Positions 15,001 through 25,846 of a stretch of DNA of 64,000 nt are shown here, piece by piece. Source of the stretch: Styela clava (Eukaryota > Chordata > Ascidiacea > Stolidobranchia > Styelidae); the NCBI RefSeq assembly GCF_964204865.1, contig NC_135251.1, forward strand, positions 23,188,001-23,252,000, given 5' to 3'. Numbering within the stretch: the first letter of the stretch is position 1; every line of letters starts with the position of its first letter. Made by a program: the position numbers and the translations under genes. The notes beneath the pieces are model-generated. The model made no database searches. It had not been told where the DNA came from and worked only from the letters and a program-made list of their open reading frames with translations.

Positions 15001-18000
15001 ATCCACCTCTTCCTGTAAGTTCGATTCAAATGTACGATATTTCTGACGTATCAGATTCAATTTGAGACTGTATGTACTCTTGTCTTCAAAATTCTAACAA
15101 TTCACCATGTTCTTTTAAAAAGTAATTCTATTGTGTTTAGTGTGCTTGTTTAGTATTATTATAATACATATTTATGCACTCATTATAACTAATCAAACTA
15201 TGCAAAATTCTGCATATGATGTGCTTGTATCGTTAGCTAATCATACTTTATTGATGGAACGAACAACTGAAACCGTTTTGCGCTTAGTCGGGGAGAAATA
15301 AACAGATCCAAATTAGACATAGGGAGGATGGTATCGAAAAAGGTTGAGAACTATTGGTTCAAGTGTGTATGTTGAACACATAGGAGGAAAGATGAAGCTA
15401 AAATTGTAAAAGATATTGTAGATTTGTGGCAAAATGTGAAATGCATGCATTGTTGGTTGTCTCCACCTATAATAGCATTATTTTGTAAGCAAGTGAATAG
15501 TGAAAAAAAAAATTAATAATGTTACAAATGTACAAGAGCAGTGAATTCTTTTTCCGTAATTACTCTCCCAAATCATTTAAATTCTTTTCTGACGTTTTTT
15601 TATTCATTGAACCATCTCCCTCATTTGTAGAGTCAAATACTCATGATGCAACAACAGTCGAACAACACTGATCCTCATGCTCGAATAAATCACGGTGTTC
15701 CTGATGGAAAAGTTGATAGTCCAACTTCTCAGCAAATACCTTTTGTTATCCCAACATTGCAACAACAGAATTATTCAGACAGACTGCAGGTATGGTAGAA
15801 ACATGGGGGAACATTGTTTTTTTGTGGAGTGGTGCTTGGTTTAGTCATTAGTTTACACTGTTATCCTAGATCTCCTATAAGCAGACATAGAATATTAAGC
15901 TGTTGACATGTGAGAGATTGCTTGCTTCTTCTATTACTACTATTTCAAATTTTAGACAAGGAAGATGATATTTCACCCTAAATATTGCGACTTTTTTCTT
16001 ATTCATGGATACACTTCCACATGATATTTTAAGGAATCTCTTAAAATTTTGAAATCCCACTCCACATACACAAATAAAAATGATTAACTCCAGCATTCCC
16101 CTCCCCAATTTTATTCTTCCATTTTTTAAATATAATTTTAAACTCTAGAATGTTTTACCCTAATATTTAGTCATCTGAAATTGTGAATCTTAAACATAAT
16201 AGCGTGAAGAGAGGAGTTGACTTTGATGACCGTCTGGCTGTATCACTCCCTCTTGTCTATAGCAAACTAATTTATTACTTGTTATCATTTTTATTATTAC
16301 AATGACTGTTATTTTATTTTGGTTAGCGAAAAAATAAATCTCTCTCTTTCAACATTTCACTGCAAATTATTTTAGTTCTATGTCCATATATTTTAGTTTG
16401 AACATTGCATTTTTATTTTATGCATTTATCATTTTTCAACAGATGAATCTGGATCCTAATATTTCTTCGGCATACATCCAGTCGCCGAATGATGAACAAT
16501 GGTCACTCATTCAACGTGATGCAGATGCCCTAGCTGTACGTCTGATGCAACAATCTAATCAACAAACATCTACTGATCGAATGAAGTACTCTCAGGATAT
16601 GCCTTTAAGTTCCAGTGTGTCGCTGTCTCAACCTACAGAGGGATTTTATAGATTGTCAAGGCAAGCTTCGATGCAAGATTCAGATCTGTCGGTCAGTTCT
16701 TCAGTGCTTGGCGAACGCCATTCTTATGATGTTTCTGCTAATCGAGTAAAATCACCACATGATAACACGATACAAAATCGCTCTTCGGGACCGAAACATC
16801 AAGGTGATAAATTACCAAATCGGTTAAAAACTCAAAATGAAAGAAGCTCTAAAACTGATAAAAAGTATAGCCCAAGAAAAAGTAAAGACTCAAGTGCAGT
16901 ACGTCGTACTAGAAATCATCCATCTCATGCTAAGGATAGTTCTTCAGGCAGCTCGTCCTCGTTTAGACAACCAAAGCATCGGAATCCTAGCAGCAATACA
17001 AGAGGCGGGGAAATGTGTGGTTGTCATGGTTCCAAGCCTCGCTATTATAACCACGGCCCTGTTTCTGCATCAACCAGTCATTTAGTTGACGGAGTCAAAT
17101 CTCCAAGTTCAAGACCAAGAAGGAAAAGTACTAATTCCGCTTCAAAAAACTCAGTGGGGGGTTATGAGCATGTATCACATCATCACCACCATCAGCAAAA
17201 ACCAAGTCGGCCCAGAAACCAAACTAAAAACTTTTATCACCCCAGCGTGACTCAACTTTACCCACCTCTAAAAGACATGGTGGGGGTTTTGGAAGGGGTC
17301 GCTTCTGTTGCAGCGAGAGGAGATAAGGTGGTTGCTGACCGAAATCCATCCCAATATTCTGGTAACCACAGCAGCCAACCTTTGAGCAAAAAATCTTCAA
17401 GCTCCTCCTTAGTCCGTTCTGCAACATTTATCACAGAAAAACCGAGCCAAGTTTTACTGGAAAACATGACTCAAGAAGAGAAAGATCATTACACAAACAG
17501 TTCTATGTCTTCTTCTGTTTCACCGTCCCAATCTCAACATTCTTCTCGGAGTGCTGGAAACCCTAGAACAAGATCTCCTAACAGTAGTTCCCAAAGTCTC
17601 AAAACACAGTCACGCAATGCAGTCTCTCGTGGTAGCACTCACAGCCTTAAAACCCATTCCACTATTACTAAAGAAACTACAAAGCAGAAAGGCAAAAAGA
17701 AAAATCCACCTGCTGGACAAGCCAAACCAAAGCATAATAAAGTGTGGAGTGGAATAAAAAAGCTTCTTTCACCCAGTGACGATGCGTCTAAGACTCCTGT
17801 TAACACCATCCCTAGTAAGAACAGCACACCTTCAAAATCCAAACAGAAAAAGGATGCAATAAAGGGGGTTAAAACACCAACTAGACATGTTAAAAAGTCT
17901 GCTTCTGAGAAGCTGCCAATTTCCAGTGAGAAAAAAGTGAAGCAGTCTAGTAATATGAGAACAAATGAAAGTGGATCTAGTCTTTCATTGTCTAGCAGTA

Positions 18001-19774
18001 GTGCAAGTAACGCATCAACTTCAGACATAGAAGTCACAAGTTCTGCTAGCACGAAGATGCAAGGTAATGTTACTCCATATGGACTTTTACCTAAGTCTCC
18101 GTCAGTGAATGCAATAATGCGTCGCACATTGTCTACAAATATTCCACAGAGCCGTTCAACAGGTATTCTGGATCAGTCAAAAGCACAAAAACCATCTGGT
18201 TCTTCAGTGTGGAGGCGAACGCCACCGAAAGTCGCAACCAGCTCTAAAACACAGCAAAGTTCAGAATTGCACACTCGTAGCGGCACACGAAACGACACGT
18301 CAAAAAAGTTGATTTCAAGTGATCAGCAATTTATCAGTATCAATCGAAAAGCAACAATAGAATCTGAAAATATTTGGGTTTCAAAAAAGGATTTAGCAAA
18401 CCTGCAGCATGAGTATTCACCTCATTCTGTAACAACAAAGTCGAAACTTCCAATTCCACAAGGTCAGAACCCAATACAAACCAGTGATGATGCTATATCA
18501 GAGGTATAGTGTTGTTTTGTGTTCTGTTTGTCGGCTGTCATATTGATGAACTGTGAATAATTACTCTTTATTTTTACGAAATGTATGCAACTGCCAACTG
18601 CAACTGAAAAAACCCTGTCCTTATTCGTTTTCATTACCCTACTTCAGAGTATGCGAAATCATGATGCACTTCAATAAATCATTCATAGTAAGGAAATATA
18701 ATATGTGAAGTTTAATATGGCTTGTCGTTCATAACGTGACTGCATGTTCGTTATAGCAACTCATGCTTTTCTCATAACGTTAATTTCAACAGATTTGGGC
18801 ATTAATTGTGGGTAGAAATAACAGTTTTTCAAAAAAATGGATTGATATGTCAAATTGCTATCTGAAATTATCTTATGGAGCACACTTCGGGAATAACTAC
18901 TGCTCAATTTAATCCTGGTGTTGCGATTATAAATATACTTGTCCATGTATATTGACATTAAACACTGCGTCCATTCATAATCTGCCCTGCTGATCGCTTT
19001 TTTTCATCAAGAATTTCCCAGAGCAACAAATAATCTAATAAGAGAAATATTAGTATGGAAAAGTAATTGACAAAATAGGAACTAGACATAAATTTGTTAA
19101 TGTTGTTATGGAAACTGTAAATAATGTTTGATAAAAAATAACTTAAATGTTGCTGATCACATTTCAGATTCGAGCCATGATAATTGTTACATCCATATGA
19201 CTTGTGAATGTAGTGAATATTGTTTGTATTATCACTGGTTTCTTCAGCTTTCCATCCAACCCTGTGTAGGTTCAGAGGCTTGAATCCTGTAAGAGAAAAT
19301 TATGTGTGTGAGGATTGCTGGACTCCTCTCTATATAGGATAGTTCACGTAAACGCTGGTCAGTTCTGTCTTCATTCACCATCAAGTTAATGTATTGAAAC
19401 AACTATCTAACTGTCCCTATACCCGACATGGACTGGTAACCGGAGGAGGTGCTGTGGCCTTATTATCAACTTTCCTCTCACTTAGGATAAATATGAGAAT
19501 CCTAAAACCCTATCCTATCTCAACTTTAGTACAACATTTTCATTTCACGCAGGTTACAGGAGAAAATCATAAGCAAGGTTCCAGCAATTCACCAGCATCG
19601 GGGTTTCAGTCACCGCCACGCACTCAGTCACCGCGGATTGTACAGCAAGTTGCACCATTCAATTACCGTCCCTCACCACGACAGAAGAATTCAAGTTATT
19701 CTGAGGAAGTTGTAAGAAAGAAATATTATAGCAGTAAAAAAGTTAGTCCTGACTGCAAACAAACATCTGTATAA
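88..19774 (+). CDS. APC: Adenomatous polyposis coli (APC) protein, 5'-partial, 16 exons
   Basis: Scaffold of the beta-catenin destruction complex and microtubule-binding protein. I assembled exons 88-188, 1129-1273, 2345-2484, 2789-2973, 3453-3657, 3839-3916, 7805-8008, 8240-8359, 8751-8857, 9273-9456, 9869-10021, 10470-14468, 14871-15014, 15631-15789, 16443-18503 and 19553-19774. All have GT-AG borders and consistent phases, giving about 2,734 residues (human APC 2,843), so only the N-terminal oligomerisation region lies off the left edge. Armadillo signatures such as LKSVLSALWNLS, GGGILRNVSS and NACGTLWNLSA are near-identical to vertebrate APC. They are followed by 15-aa repeats, 20-aa repeats with a catenin-inhibitory region, two SAMP motifs, a Ser/basic-rich region and a C-terminal QTSV. 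The vertebrate giant last exon is split here by four phase-0 introns. Long introns hold transposon remnants. Identity is essentially certain; exact borders need cDNA. Confidence 0.95.
1980..2236 (-). mobile_element. hAT-like MITE fragment in an APC intron
   Basis: Four GGGCCGCA-type blocks lead into an end reading GTTACACACCCCTG (terminal base about 2236). This is the reverse complement of the classic CAGGGGTGTG hAT end. The segment resembles, in opposite orientation, the complete element at 5125-5428 (shared GCGGCC/AAACGAG stretch). I cannot find its other inverted end, so it is probably truncated. Confidence 0.6.
5125..5428. mobile_element. Complete hAT-type MITE in APC intron, 8-bp TSD
   Basis: A 304-bp element starting CAGGGGTGTGCAAAG and ending TTTCACACCCCTG. 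It is flanked on both sides by the perfect 8-bp direct repeat ATTTATAG (5117-5124 and 5429-5436). Terminal CAGGGGTGTG ends plus an 8-bp duplication are typical of the hAT superfamily. It has no coding capacity, so it is non-autonomous. Confidence 0.85.
7284..7573. mobile_element. Complete hAT-type MITE in APC intron, 8-bp TSD
   Basis: A 290-bp element with ends CAGAGGTGTGCAAC and GTTGCACACCACTG, flanked by the perfect 8-bp duplication GGCTATAC (7276-7283 and 7574-7581). A 64-codon open frame inside it is an accident of the MITE. Same superfamily as 5125-5428, different subfamily by internal sequence. Confidence 0.85.
10470..14468 (+). other. APC: APC large exon: 15-aa, 20-aa, CID and first SAMP motifs
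   Basis: A 3,999-nt exon (1,333 codons, phase 0 at both ends). Motifs in order: 15-aa beta-catenin repeats DDGPVNYSLQYGDEH (11280-11327) and DEKPTNFGAMYSEEQ (11676-11729); a 20-aa repeat MYEDTPMMFSRGSSSLGS (11988-12050); the catenin-inhibitory region with SPSHLPDSPSQSMP (12055-12165); degenerate 20-aa repeats at 12333-12440, 12648-12750, 13707-13779 and 14058-14170; and the Axin-binding SAMP-type motif LLQQCIQHGLPKKR (13080-13136). The frame closes two codons past the donor ACA|GTATGA, and the next exon completes a final 20-aa repeat. It is rich in Ser, Asn and Gln, as expected of the disordered middle of APC. Confidence 0.92.
14871..15789 (+). other. APC: APC exons 13-14: last 20-aa repeat and second SAMP motif
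   Basis: Exon 14871-15014 completes a 20-aa repeat, IEDTPLYLSGPGSLSSLDF, closely matching human IEGTPYCFSRNDSLSSLDF. It continues into a SAMP-like Axin-binding motif ELLNACITSALP (14934-14990). Exon 15631-15789 encodes a Gln/Asn-rich linker (SQILMMQQQSNN and so on). Both are phase 0. The intervening intron (15015-15630) shows nothing recognisable. Confidence 0.88.
16443..18503 (+). other. APC: APC basic/serine-rich C-terminal exon
   Basis: A 2,061-nt exon encoding 687 residues of low-complexity Ser/Lys/Arg-rich protein, the microtubule-binding region by family position. Landmarks shared with human APC are LSRQASMQDSD (human LSRQASSDSD), LVRSATFITEKPS (human LVRQSTFIKEAPS), SSVWRRTPP (human STWRRT) and ENIWVSKKDL (human EDVWVRIEDC). 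A T-N-I-P tetrapeptide at 18135-18146 fits the [ST]-x-I-P EB1-binding consensus. The exon ends GAG|GTATAG. An alternative start 21 codons upstream is intronic read-through of the pyrimidine tract. Confidence 0.88.
19262..19535 (+). repeat. tRNA-derived SINE copy (5'-truncated) in last APC intron
   Basis: This segment shares an ordered series of blocks with the SINE at 37022-38445. The blocks are GTGTGAGGATTGCTGG, CGCTGGTCAG, TTCACCATCAAGT, TATACCCGACATGGA, TGGTAACCGGA and a tail like AGGATAAATATG. The tRNA head is decayed or missing. It lies directly before the last APC acceptor at 19551. Confidence 0.65.
19553..19774 (+). other. APC: APC terminal exon with PDZ ligand
   Basis: The last exon encodes 73 residues plus TAA. 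It includes VAPFNYRPSPRQKNSS, matching human VTPFNYNPSPRKSS. It ends CKQTSV, preserving the T-S-V class I PDZ-binding terminus used by human APC (VTSV) for Dlg/Scribble-type partners. The human stretch between these two landmarks, with its SQIP EB1 motif, is shortened and replaced by a Lys/Tyr-rich segment. Upstream in-frame codons of this open frame belong to the SINE in the intron. Confidence 0.9.
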
Positions 19775-20908
19775 AATTAGATTGTGTTTTTGAATTCTAT
19801 CTTTTTTTATTAATGTTTAGCTGTTCTCACTTCTATTTTCAGTTTTTTTTTTTTTAATTCATATACAATTTTCATACAGAAACTGTATATACAAAAGGAT
19901 ATGAATTGTGCATACTTTAAAGTTGCCTTAAAGGGTTGTTGTATCAAGCGATTTGTTAAATCAATTCAGGTTTCATTCGTTTCTATTGGTGCTTTACTCT
20001 ATCCTTTGTTATATGGCGGTACATTTTTACAATCATTTCTATTACAACGATTAACACCACACTGCTTCATACATATTCATATTGCTTTGTATTCGATCTA
20101 TTATAAGTTTACATAAGTGCTGAGGCTTTCCTTTTCCAGTATTTTACTATGTTAATTTGTTTCTATATGTGTTGTAAAGTTTCATATTTTCTCTTTATGC
20201 CATAAATGAATGTTATTGAAATAATCTGTCCATGTATTTATTTATTACTGCATCACCGTTGTGCTGCTATTGTGCTACATTCTATATTACAATACCTGTT
20301 GATCAACTCTGTTACATAAATTTATACCAGCTGTCGTCTAGTATTGATATTATGTAGTGCAGGAATAGTCACACTTTGGAGTTAGCCTACTTGCGAAGGC
20401 TTGCAATTGTTTGGTGTATAACAGAAGACTTACATTTCCTTTTGCGCTCGAGTAATCATATGAATTGATCATGATCTAATAAAGCAGGGGTCGACAACCT
20501 AACATAATCCAAATGTAATTTAGATTGATAGAGACCAGTTATCGTTTTTCATGCTGTGGCGAGGTTCAAAATAAAATGTTTAATTTGTAAAATAACCAGC
20601 CGTCCGCTTGGCACTCGGAATTAACTTATCCTTTCGGTTTAAGTGTGAATGATCTCTGCTTGCAATCTTCTCAGTGTAACATAGTTTTATTTAAGCCTCT
20701 CCACACCATTAATCCGTCGTTATGATAAGAAGAATATAGCAAGTTTTAGTCGAAGCGTCTTCGAGAGAATTAGCTCGATTTTTAGACTTAGCTGGTTATC
20801 CGTCCGTTTTCACACTCGGCTCGCCATATGATTAGGCCGTTTTATATCTTTCCACTCCTCGGGATAAATATGTAAATCCTATCCTAAAAATATGACAATG
20901 CCTTAAAA
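19775..20908. other. APC 3' flank: poly(A) signal and repeat scraps
   Basis: Probable 3' UTR followed by repeats. AATAAA at 20478-20483 is the clearest polyadenylation signal. Directly after it, CAGGGGTCGACAACCT (20485 on) looks like a hAT left end with no partner that I can place. 20834-20895 matches the tail of the SINE family (CTCGGGATAAATATGTAAAT). No other gene is seen. Confidence 0.45.
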
Positions 20909-20917
20909 CAGTGGTCG
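20909..20917 (+). mobile_element. Split hAT-like terminus, continued at 25842
   Basis: CAGTGGTCG at 20909-20917 followed, after the 4.9 kb insertion, by GGTCGGCAACTAATAGGCC at 25842. Removing the insertion and one GGTCG copy restores a typical hAT end beginning CAGTGGTCGGCAAC with GC-rich subterminal sequence. Confidence 0.6.
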
Positions 20918-21273
20918 CGTCACGCTAATAACCGAATTGCGTAAGTCATTTTTAGCAGTTTTGAGAAAAACGTAAAAAACTTCGTAATGATTTTGTGTTG
21001 CAATTGAGAGTCAATAATTTGCCATGGTTCAATTTTTTGATCGTAGCCGGATTTAAGTTAATTTGTATGACGCAGTTAAGTGACGTCATAATGGCGCACT
21101 GTGACTTAGGCAGAAATGTGTCTATGACTTGGGGACATACGCAATTTTGCAACTTCTCTATATGCACCAGTCCTGAAAACTAAACATTCCAAAAACGAAT
21201 GTAATTCTCAGTATCTACAATGTCTAATCCCCAAAATAGCTAATCAGTTTCAATTACATCATTTTTTATTTAT

Positions 21274-21430
21274 ATAATAATAATAAGTTTATTTCGACTC
21301 CATAATCAGCAAAACAACAAGATGAATGCTAAAAATAAATAAATAAAAACTGATCATGAAATCAGGAGAGCGAACAAAACCTTAGATAAGGTTTAAAACG
21401 TACAGAATGTATATAAGATGGAAGGTTTTG
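21274..21430 (-). repeat. Retroelement 3' tail (minus orientation)
   Basis: Read on the minus strand it ends TGGAGTCGAAATAAAC followed by (TTA)n, the usual shape of a LINE or SINE 3' end with a simple-repeat tail. A related block (GTTTATTTCGA, ACTCCATAA, GTTTAAAAC) recurs at 24243-24350. No reverse transcriptase remnant seen. Confidence 0.45.
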
Positions 21431-21771
21431 CCAAGAAGATGTGGTACGTGTTCACTCACCTAAAATAATTGAAATATTTCACACACGCACCCACACACAC
21501 AACCATATAGAAGTTATTAAGTAAAGGGAACATGAAAAATTACATACTGGTAGTTAATAAAAAATAAATAAATAAAAATTACTTGCCACACCATATTAAT
21601 AAATTTATCATGATTGCCACTGCCAAATTGATCAATTTTATAAATGGGAGTGAACAGTAAAGATAAACTTTTATAAAAAAATATATTGTCAAGCTGATTA
21701 TAGATGGAGTCAAATGCCAAAATGCCCAACCAAAGTTGCCAGAATTGGGTGCATGAAGAGGTGGGCTAGAC

Positions 21772-23202
21772 CATAGGTTCTCAAAGTGCTCCGTACGGAG
21801 CCCCAGGGCTCCGCGAGAGAAACCCAGGGGCTCCGCGAGCTATTCGATTACTTTTCAAAATAATGACTTGGCTAATTTTGTAACTGCTCAAAGAAGCAAT
21901 AACAGCTTTGATAAAATTTGACAACAATATAGCCTCGGAAAATGGCAAAGATGCGGAATTAAAAAATGACATTATTTATAAGCTGGAGCGCAGCCAGGAT
22001 TCTTAAGAGGTGGGGATTTGAATCGGAAATTTCCGCGCAACATTCTTTGCGATTATAAAAAAACGGATAACTAGATTTCTGTTGCGTAAAATATTCAATG
22101 CATGGCCGTTAAAGTGTCTTGTCGTAATATTTCAATTGTACTCATAGTTAATCACGTTTCATTGGAGATTACTATCAGGATTACTGAAATGAAAGAATAC
22201 TATTCTAAAATAACATAAAATACGTGATAAACTGCCAACTATAAATAAATTGGAGTCGTATTTTTGCGATATTGGAATTTGTCAAACTTGATTTGTTCTT
22301 TTGCACTTGAGATTATAATTAAGCAAGATATCGCCGTTTAAAAACTCACAAGATCTGGGCAAAATACGAACGAATAAAATTTATTTTAATGCATGCGGCT
22401 CCGTCGGTAGAATAAAAAAAGATAAATCGCGCACACAATTGACTGTGTTTCGATTTCGCAGTTACTATACGATGAATAACCGAAGAAAACCTAACATAAC
22501 ACCAAATTTTGTGATATACAATGCCTATAAAAGCGTTTTTAATCTGACGTGAGTCTGCTAAAACCAAACATATAGTGTGATCTTTTATTTTAAGTTTTAA
22601 TATTTTAGAATGCCGTTTTTCAATCAAGAAATTTGGGTTGCGGATTTACCTCTTTATTATTAATTATTATTTTTAGCACTTCGTCGCCGATGACTATATG
22701 GTAACATGTTTTTCACATAAAACTCATAATTCCCCACCAGAACAAAAAAGCCATTATCGTCGTCATTGTGGAACAATACATGTATATGCCAAAGAAAATT
22801 TTTGATTTAGGGAGAATAAACACCGGCGTAAAGATGTTTAAAAACATGCCATGCTGACGAAAACTATCGGTGATTGTGACAAAATGCAATCGCGCACGTT
22901 ATTAGCGGCCTTCCGAAAATGTCAAAAGGGAAAAGATTCGACCCCTAGTTTAATATGTTTGTCAAGTGTCAAATTTACAGCTTTAGTAAGAGTATGTATA
23001 ATTTATCTTTGAAATTGAGATTTATTTATGACTTGCATTAACCCTATTAAAAAAGGTTCAGCATTTAAATTAAGTAAAGTACGTTTAACTTGCTCAGGAA
23101 TATTAATCTGAAAGTAACAATTTTAACATTTATTTTGGGGCTCCGTGAATAATAGTCAACCTTTTCAAGGGCTCCGCAACACCAAAAGTTTGAGAACCCC
23201 TG
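21772..23202. mobile_element. Non-autonomous hAT element, 1.4 kb, 8-bp TSD
   Basis: Ends CATAGGTTCTCAAAGTG and AAAGTTTGAGAACCCCTG, with GGGGCTCCG blocks just inside both. It is flanked by the perfect 8-bp duplication GGCTAGAC (21764-21771 and 23203-23210). GGTTCTCAAA ends are common in hAT elements. No long open frame, so non-autonomous. Confidence 0.8.
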
Positions 23203-24242
23203 GGCTAGACCACTTCATTGCCCAAACTAGAGCCTATTATTGCCAAATTATAGTCCAGATTGCAATAAGTATTTAAATCTATCAGTAACTTTATAAGTAT
23301 GAGTAATTATAATTAATTAAGGTAGAAAGACAGGGTATAGGAATATGTTGGTTGGTAAGGTTATAAGTTTTTTTTTTTTCATTCTCAGATATTGACTTCT
23401 GCAAGGATAAAGGAATTAGTATTGTTATTTCACAGGATCATTTCTTCATTTAATTATTGTGGCGTAATAGATGTCAATTCAAGTTTATCGTGGATGAGAC
23501 ATCAGCCTGCGAATTTTGTTGTTATAAACACCATTTATATTCAATAAACTAGCCATTGTATTGATCATCACAGAACGACCTGAAAAACAGAAAATAAATC
23601 TGCGAGTAGGATATTCAAGGGTTACATATTTGGAAACAGCACTACCCTACACTTTTGTTTAGAATTAATTATTATTTCGAGTAGATATTGATTATTAGTT
23701 ATCTATCTATAAAACGCTAGTTCAAAGACCAGAGTTGAAATATGGTTGGGACACAGGGTGAATTCCTCGCAAACCATGCAGAAACTCTCAAACCACACTG
23801 ACCATTCGTATGTTGGCCTTCACATCAACTTCACAGCAGAACCTCAACCTAGGATAAAATTTTGTATACACACAAAACAAATCATAGAATACCACAACAA
23901 ATTAAAATGAAGGGGAGAATCCAATATATCTCCACTGGTCGCCTAATTACAATAATAGGTACAGGAGCTAAACTATACGGTCTACAACCCTCATAAGGTA
24001 TCACAACACCCATATAGAAACAAAGACCATGCATGTGTAATGTCAAAAATCCAACGTTAAGCAAAAAGGGAACATGCGCATGCAGATGTCAGAGTGTAAA
24101 CAGCCATTTGAAAAATAAATAAATAAAATAATTTGCTGTGCATGCTACAGAACCCGACACACCAACATTAGATGTAGAACAGGTGGAGAGAGATTAACTG
24201 CCGGCTCAACAACAATCAGCAGCTGCAGGAGCAATAGCAATA

Positions 24243-24350
24243 GATAGATAGTTTATTTCGAAAACTCCATAACAAACCTAAATTTAAAACGGAGAATTCT
24301 GGAGGGCAAGCAAAACCTACAAAAAAGTTTAAAACATGAAGTATCTCATG
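24243..24350 (-). repeat. Second retroelement 3' tail (minus orientation)
   Basis: Minus-strand TATGGAGTTTTCGAAATAAAC followed by (TATC)n-like repeats. Shares the TCGAAATAAAC end and an upstream GTTTTAAAC-like block with 21274-21430, so both are copies of one retroelement family in the same orientation. Confidence 0.4.
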
Positions 24351-25846
24351 TGCCTGCCCACCAGCACGCACACAAAAACACAAGCCCAATTAAATGAGGC
24401 TTGGGCCAAACTTAAAAAACAAAATACACGATAGTAATAAACTTTCGGGCTGTTGTACATTCTTTCAACAATTACGTTGATAATGACCAATACCTACAAC
24501 CTCATGCAAAGATAATGTGGGGAGTGGAATGTAATAAATTTGCGACGATAGTCATACTCATGAAGCCATGAAAGCTTTAAGAAAAACCAAGCCATGAAAA
24601 ACTACACTGATTGCTAGATTGGGCATTGCGGAAAAGGTGATAAGTGGTTTAATATACAAACAAACGCAAAACCATGGCGGCAAATTCGGTGTGCGGACAC
24701 TCATAAAAGCAATTATTAGGAAAAACACTAATCACACGTGAGCAGGTCTGTAGCCTAATTGATACATTGACGTGGCCAACATTGTTAAAACAGTACCGGT
24801 ATACACACAGAGAGAACAAATCAAAAATATGCCACTAAATGAATGTTTAAAAATGTTACACTGTAAGTTACACTGCAAACTATTTACACATATATAGTTG
24901 AATACTCAGTATTCAAGCGGAATTTCTAGAAATAGCAGTATATCATACTCTTTGTCACAAAATAAAATATCTGAATCAATCCCTGTTGTATTCATCTTTC
25001 GATTCTGTTATGATGTCCGTATGTTGCCTTTATGCTGCCATGTAATTTCATATTTCGGCCTTTACTTGTTGATATTCCTTAAGTGCTGGTTCATTGTTGT
25101 CAATCTAATCTTTCTGCGCCGTTCAAAAATGCGACCGCACCCGACGACTGCCAAACACAAACTTTAAATCCAATCTTTTATCCATAAACTTCTTTAATTC
25201 CGGTGGATGGGCCTTGATCATGTTGATATCACGAGATACAAATCTAATAGTAAATACCGAAACACACAGCGTGTAGCATTCTCAGTCCAACAATATTGTA
25301 GCTGTTTAATATTTTCATGAAAATAAGTATGTGCAAGTGAAGAGTGTCCCAACTTTCTATCATGGTTATGTTTAAAAATATATATTTCCTCAATATAACA
25401 CGTTCTGCACACCCACCCAAATAGGACTAAGATTAAATATAAAGAATAAAACAGCAATGCACCCAATATAAAAGCCAACCAAGGTAAATTTGACTCGGAC
25501 AGTGGATATCACAAGTGTACGTCTTCCTATACTGTAGTAAAAATTCAAATTAATACGCGCTAAGCTAGAATCCGAGATGCAAAAACTCGAAAATACTTCG
25601 CCGAGGGTATTTTGTCTTTGTGACGTCACAATAGTACTGCGCTAACAAGGATATGATTCATTATGACGAAACATTTTCACAAATGTGCATGACATACTAA
25701 ATCTCCATTTTTATGGGTTTCGGAATTCCTAAAATAAAATCTGAATAAACAGACAGGTGCGCAGCATTACATAAATACCTATTTTATAAAAAACTCAAAA
25801 TCGCCAAAAATGACTTACGCAATTCGGTTATTAGCGTGACGGGTCG

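Larger units (their letters stand above)
20918..25841. mobile_element. 4.9 kb element with ~50-bp terminal inverted repeats, 5-bp TSD
   Basis: Ends are CGTCACGCTAATAACCGAAT (20918 on) and its exact reverse complement ending at 25841. The match continues perfectly for 36 bp and imperfectly to about 50 bp. GGTCG is duplicated at 20913-20917 and 25842-25846. No transposase-like frame is visible. The interior is a patchwork of a retroelement tail, a hAT element (21772-23202) and another retroelement tail. A 5-bp duplication does not decide a superfamily, so I leave it unassigned. Confidence 0.7.

Noticed and set aside
17639..18127. 162-codon minus-strand frame
   Set aside because: Antisense shadow of the Ser/Lys-rich APC exon 16443-18503.
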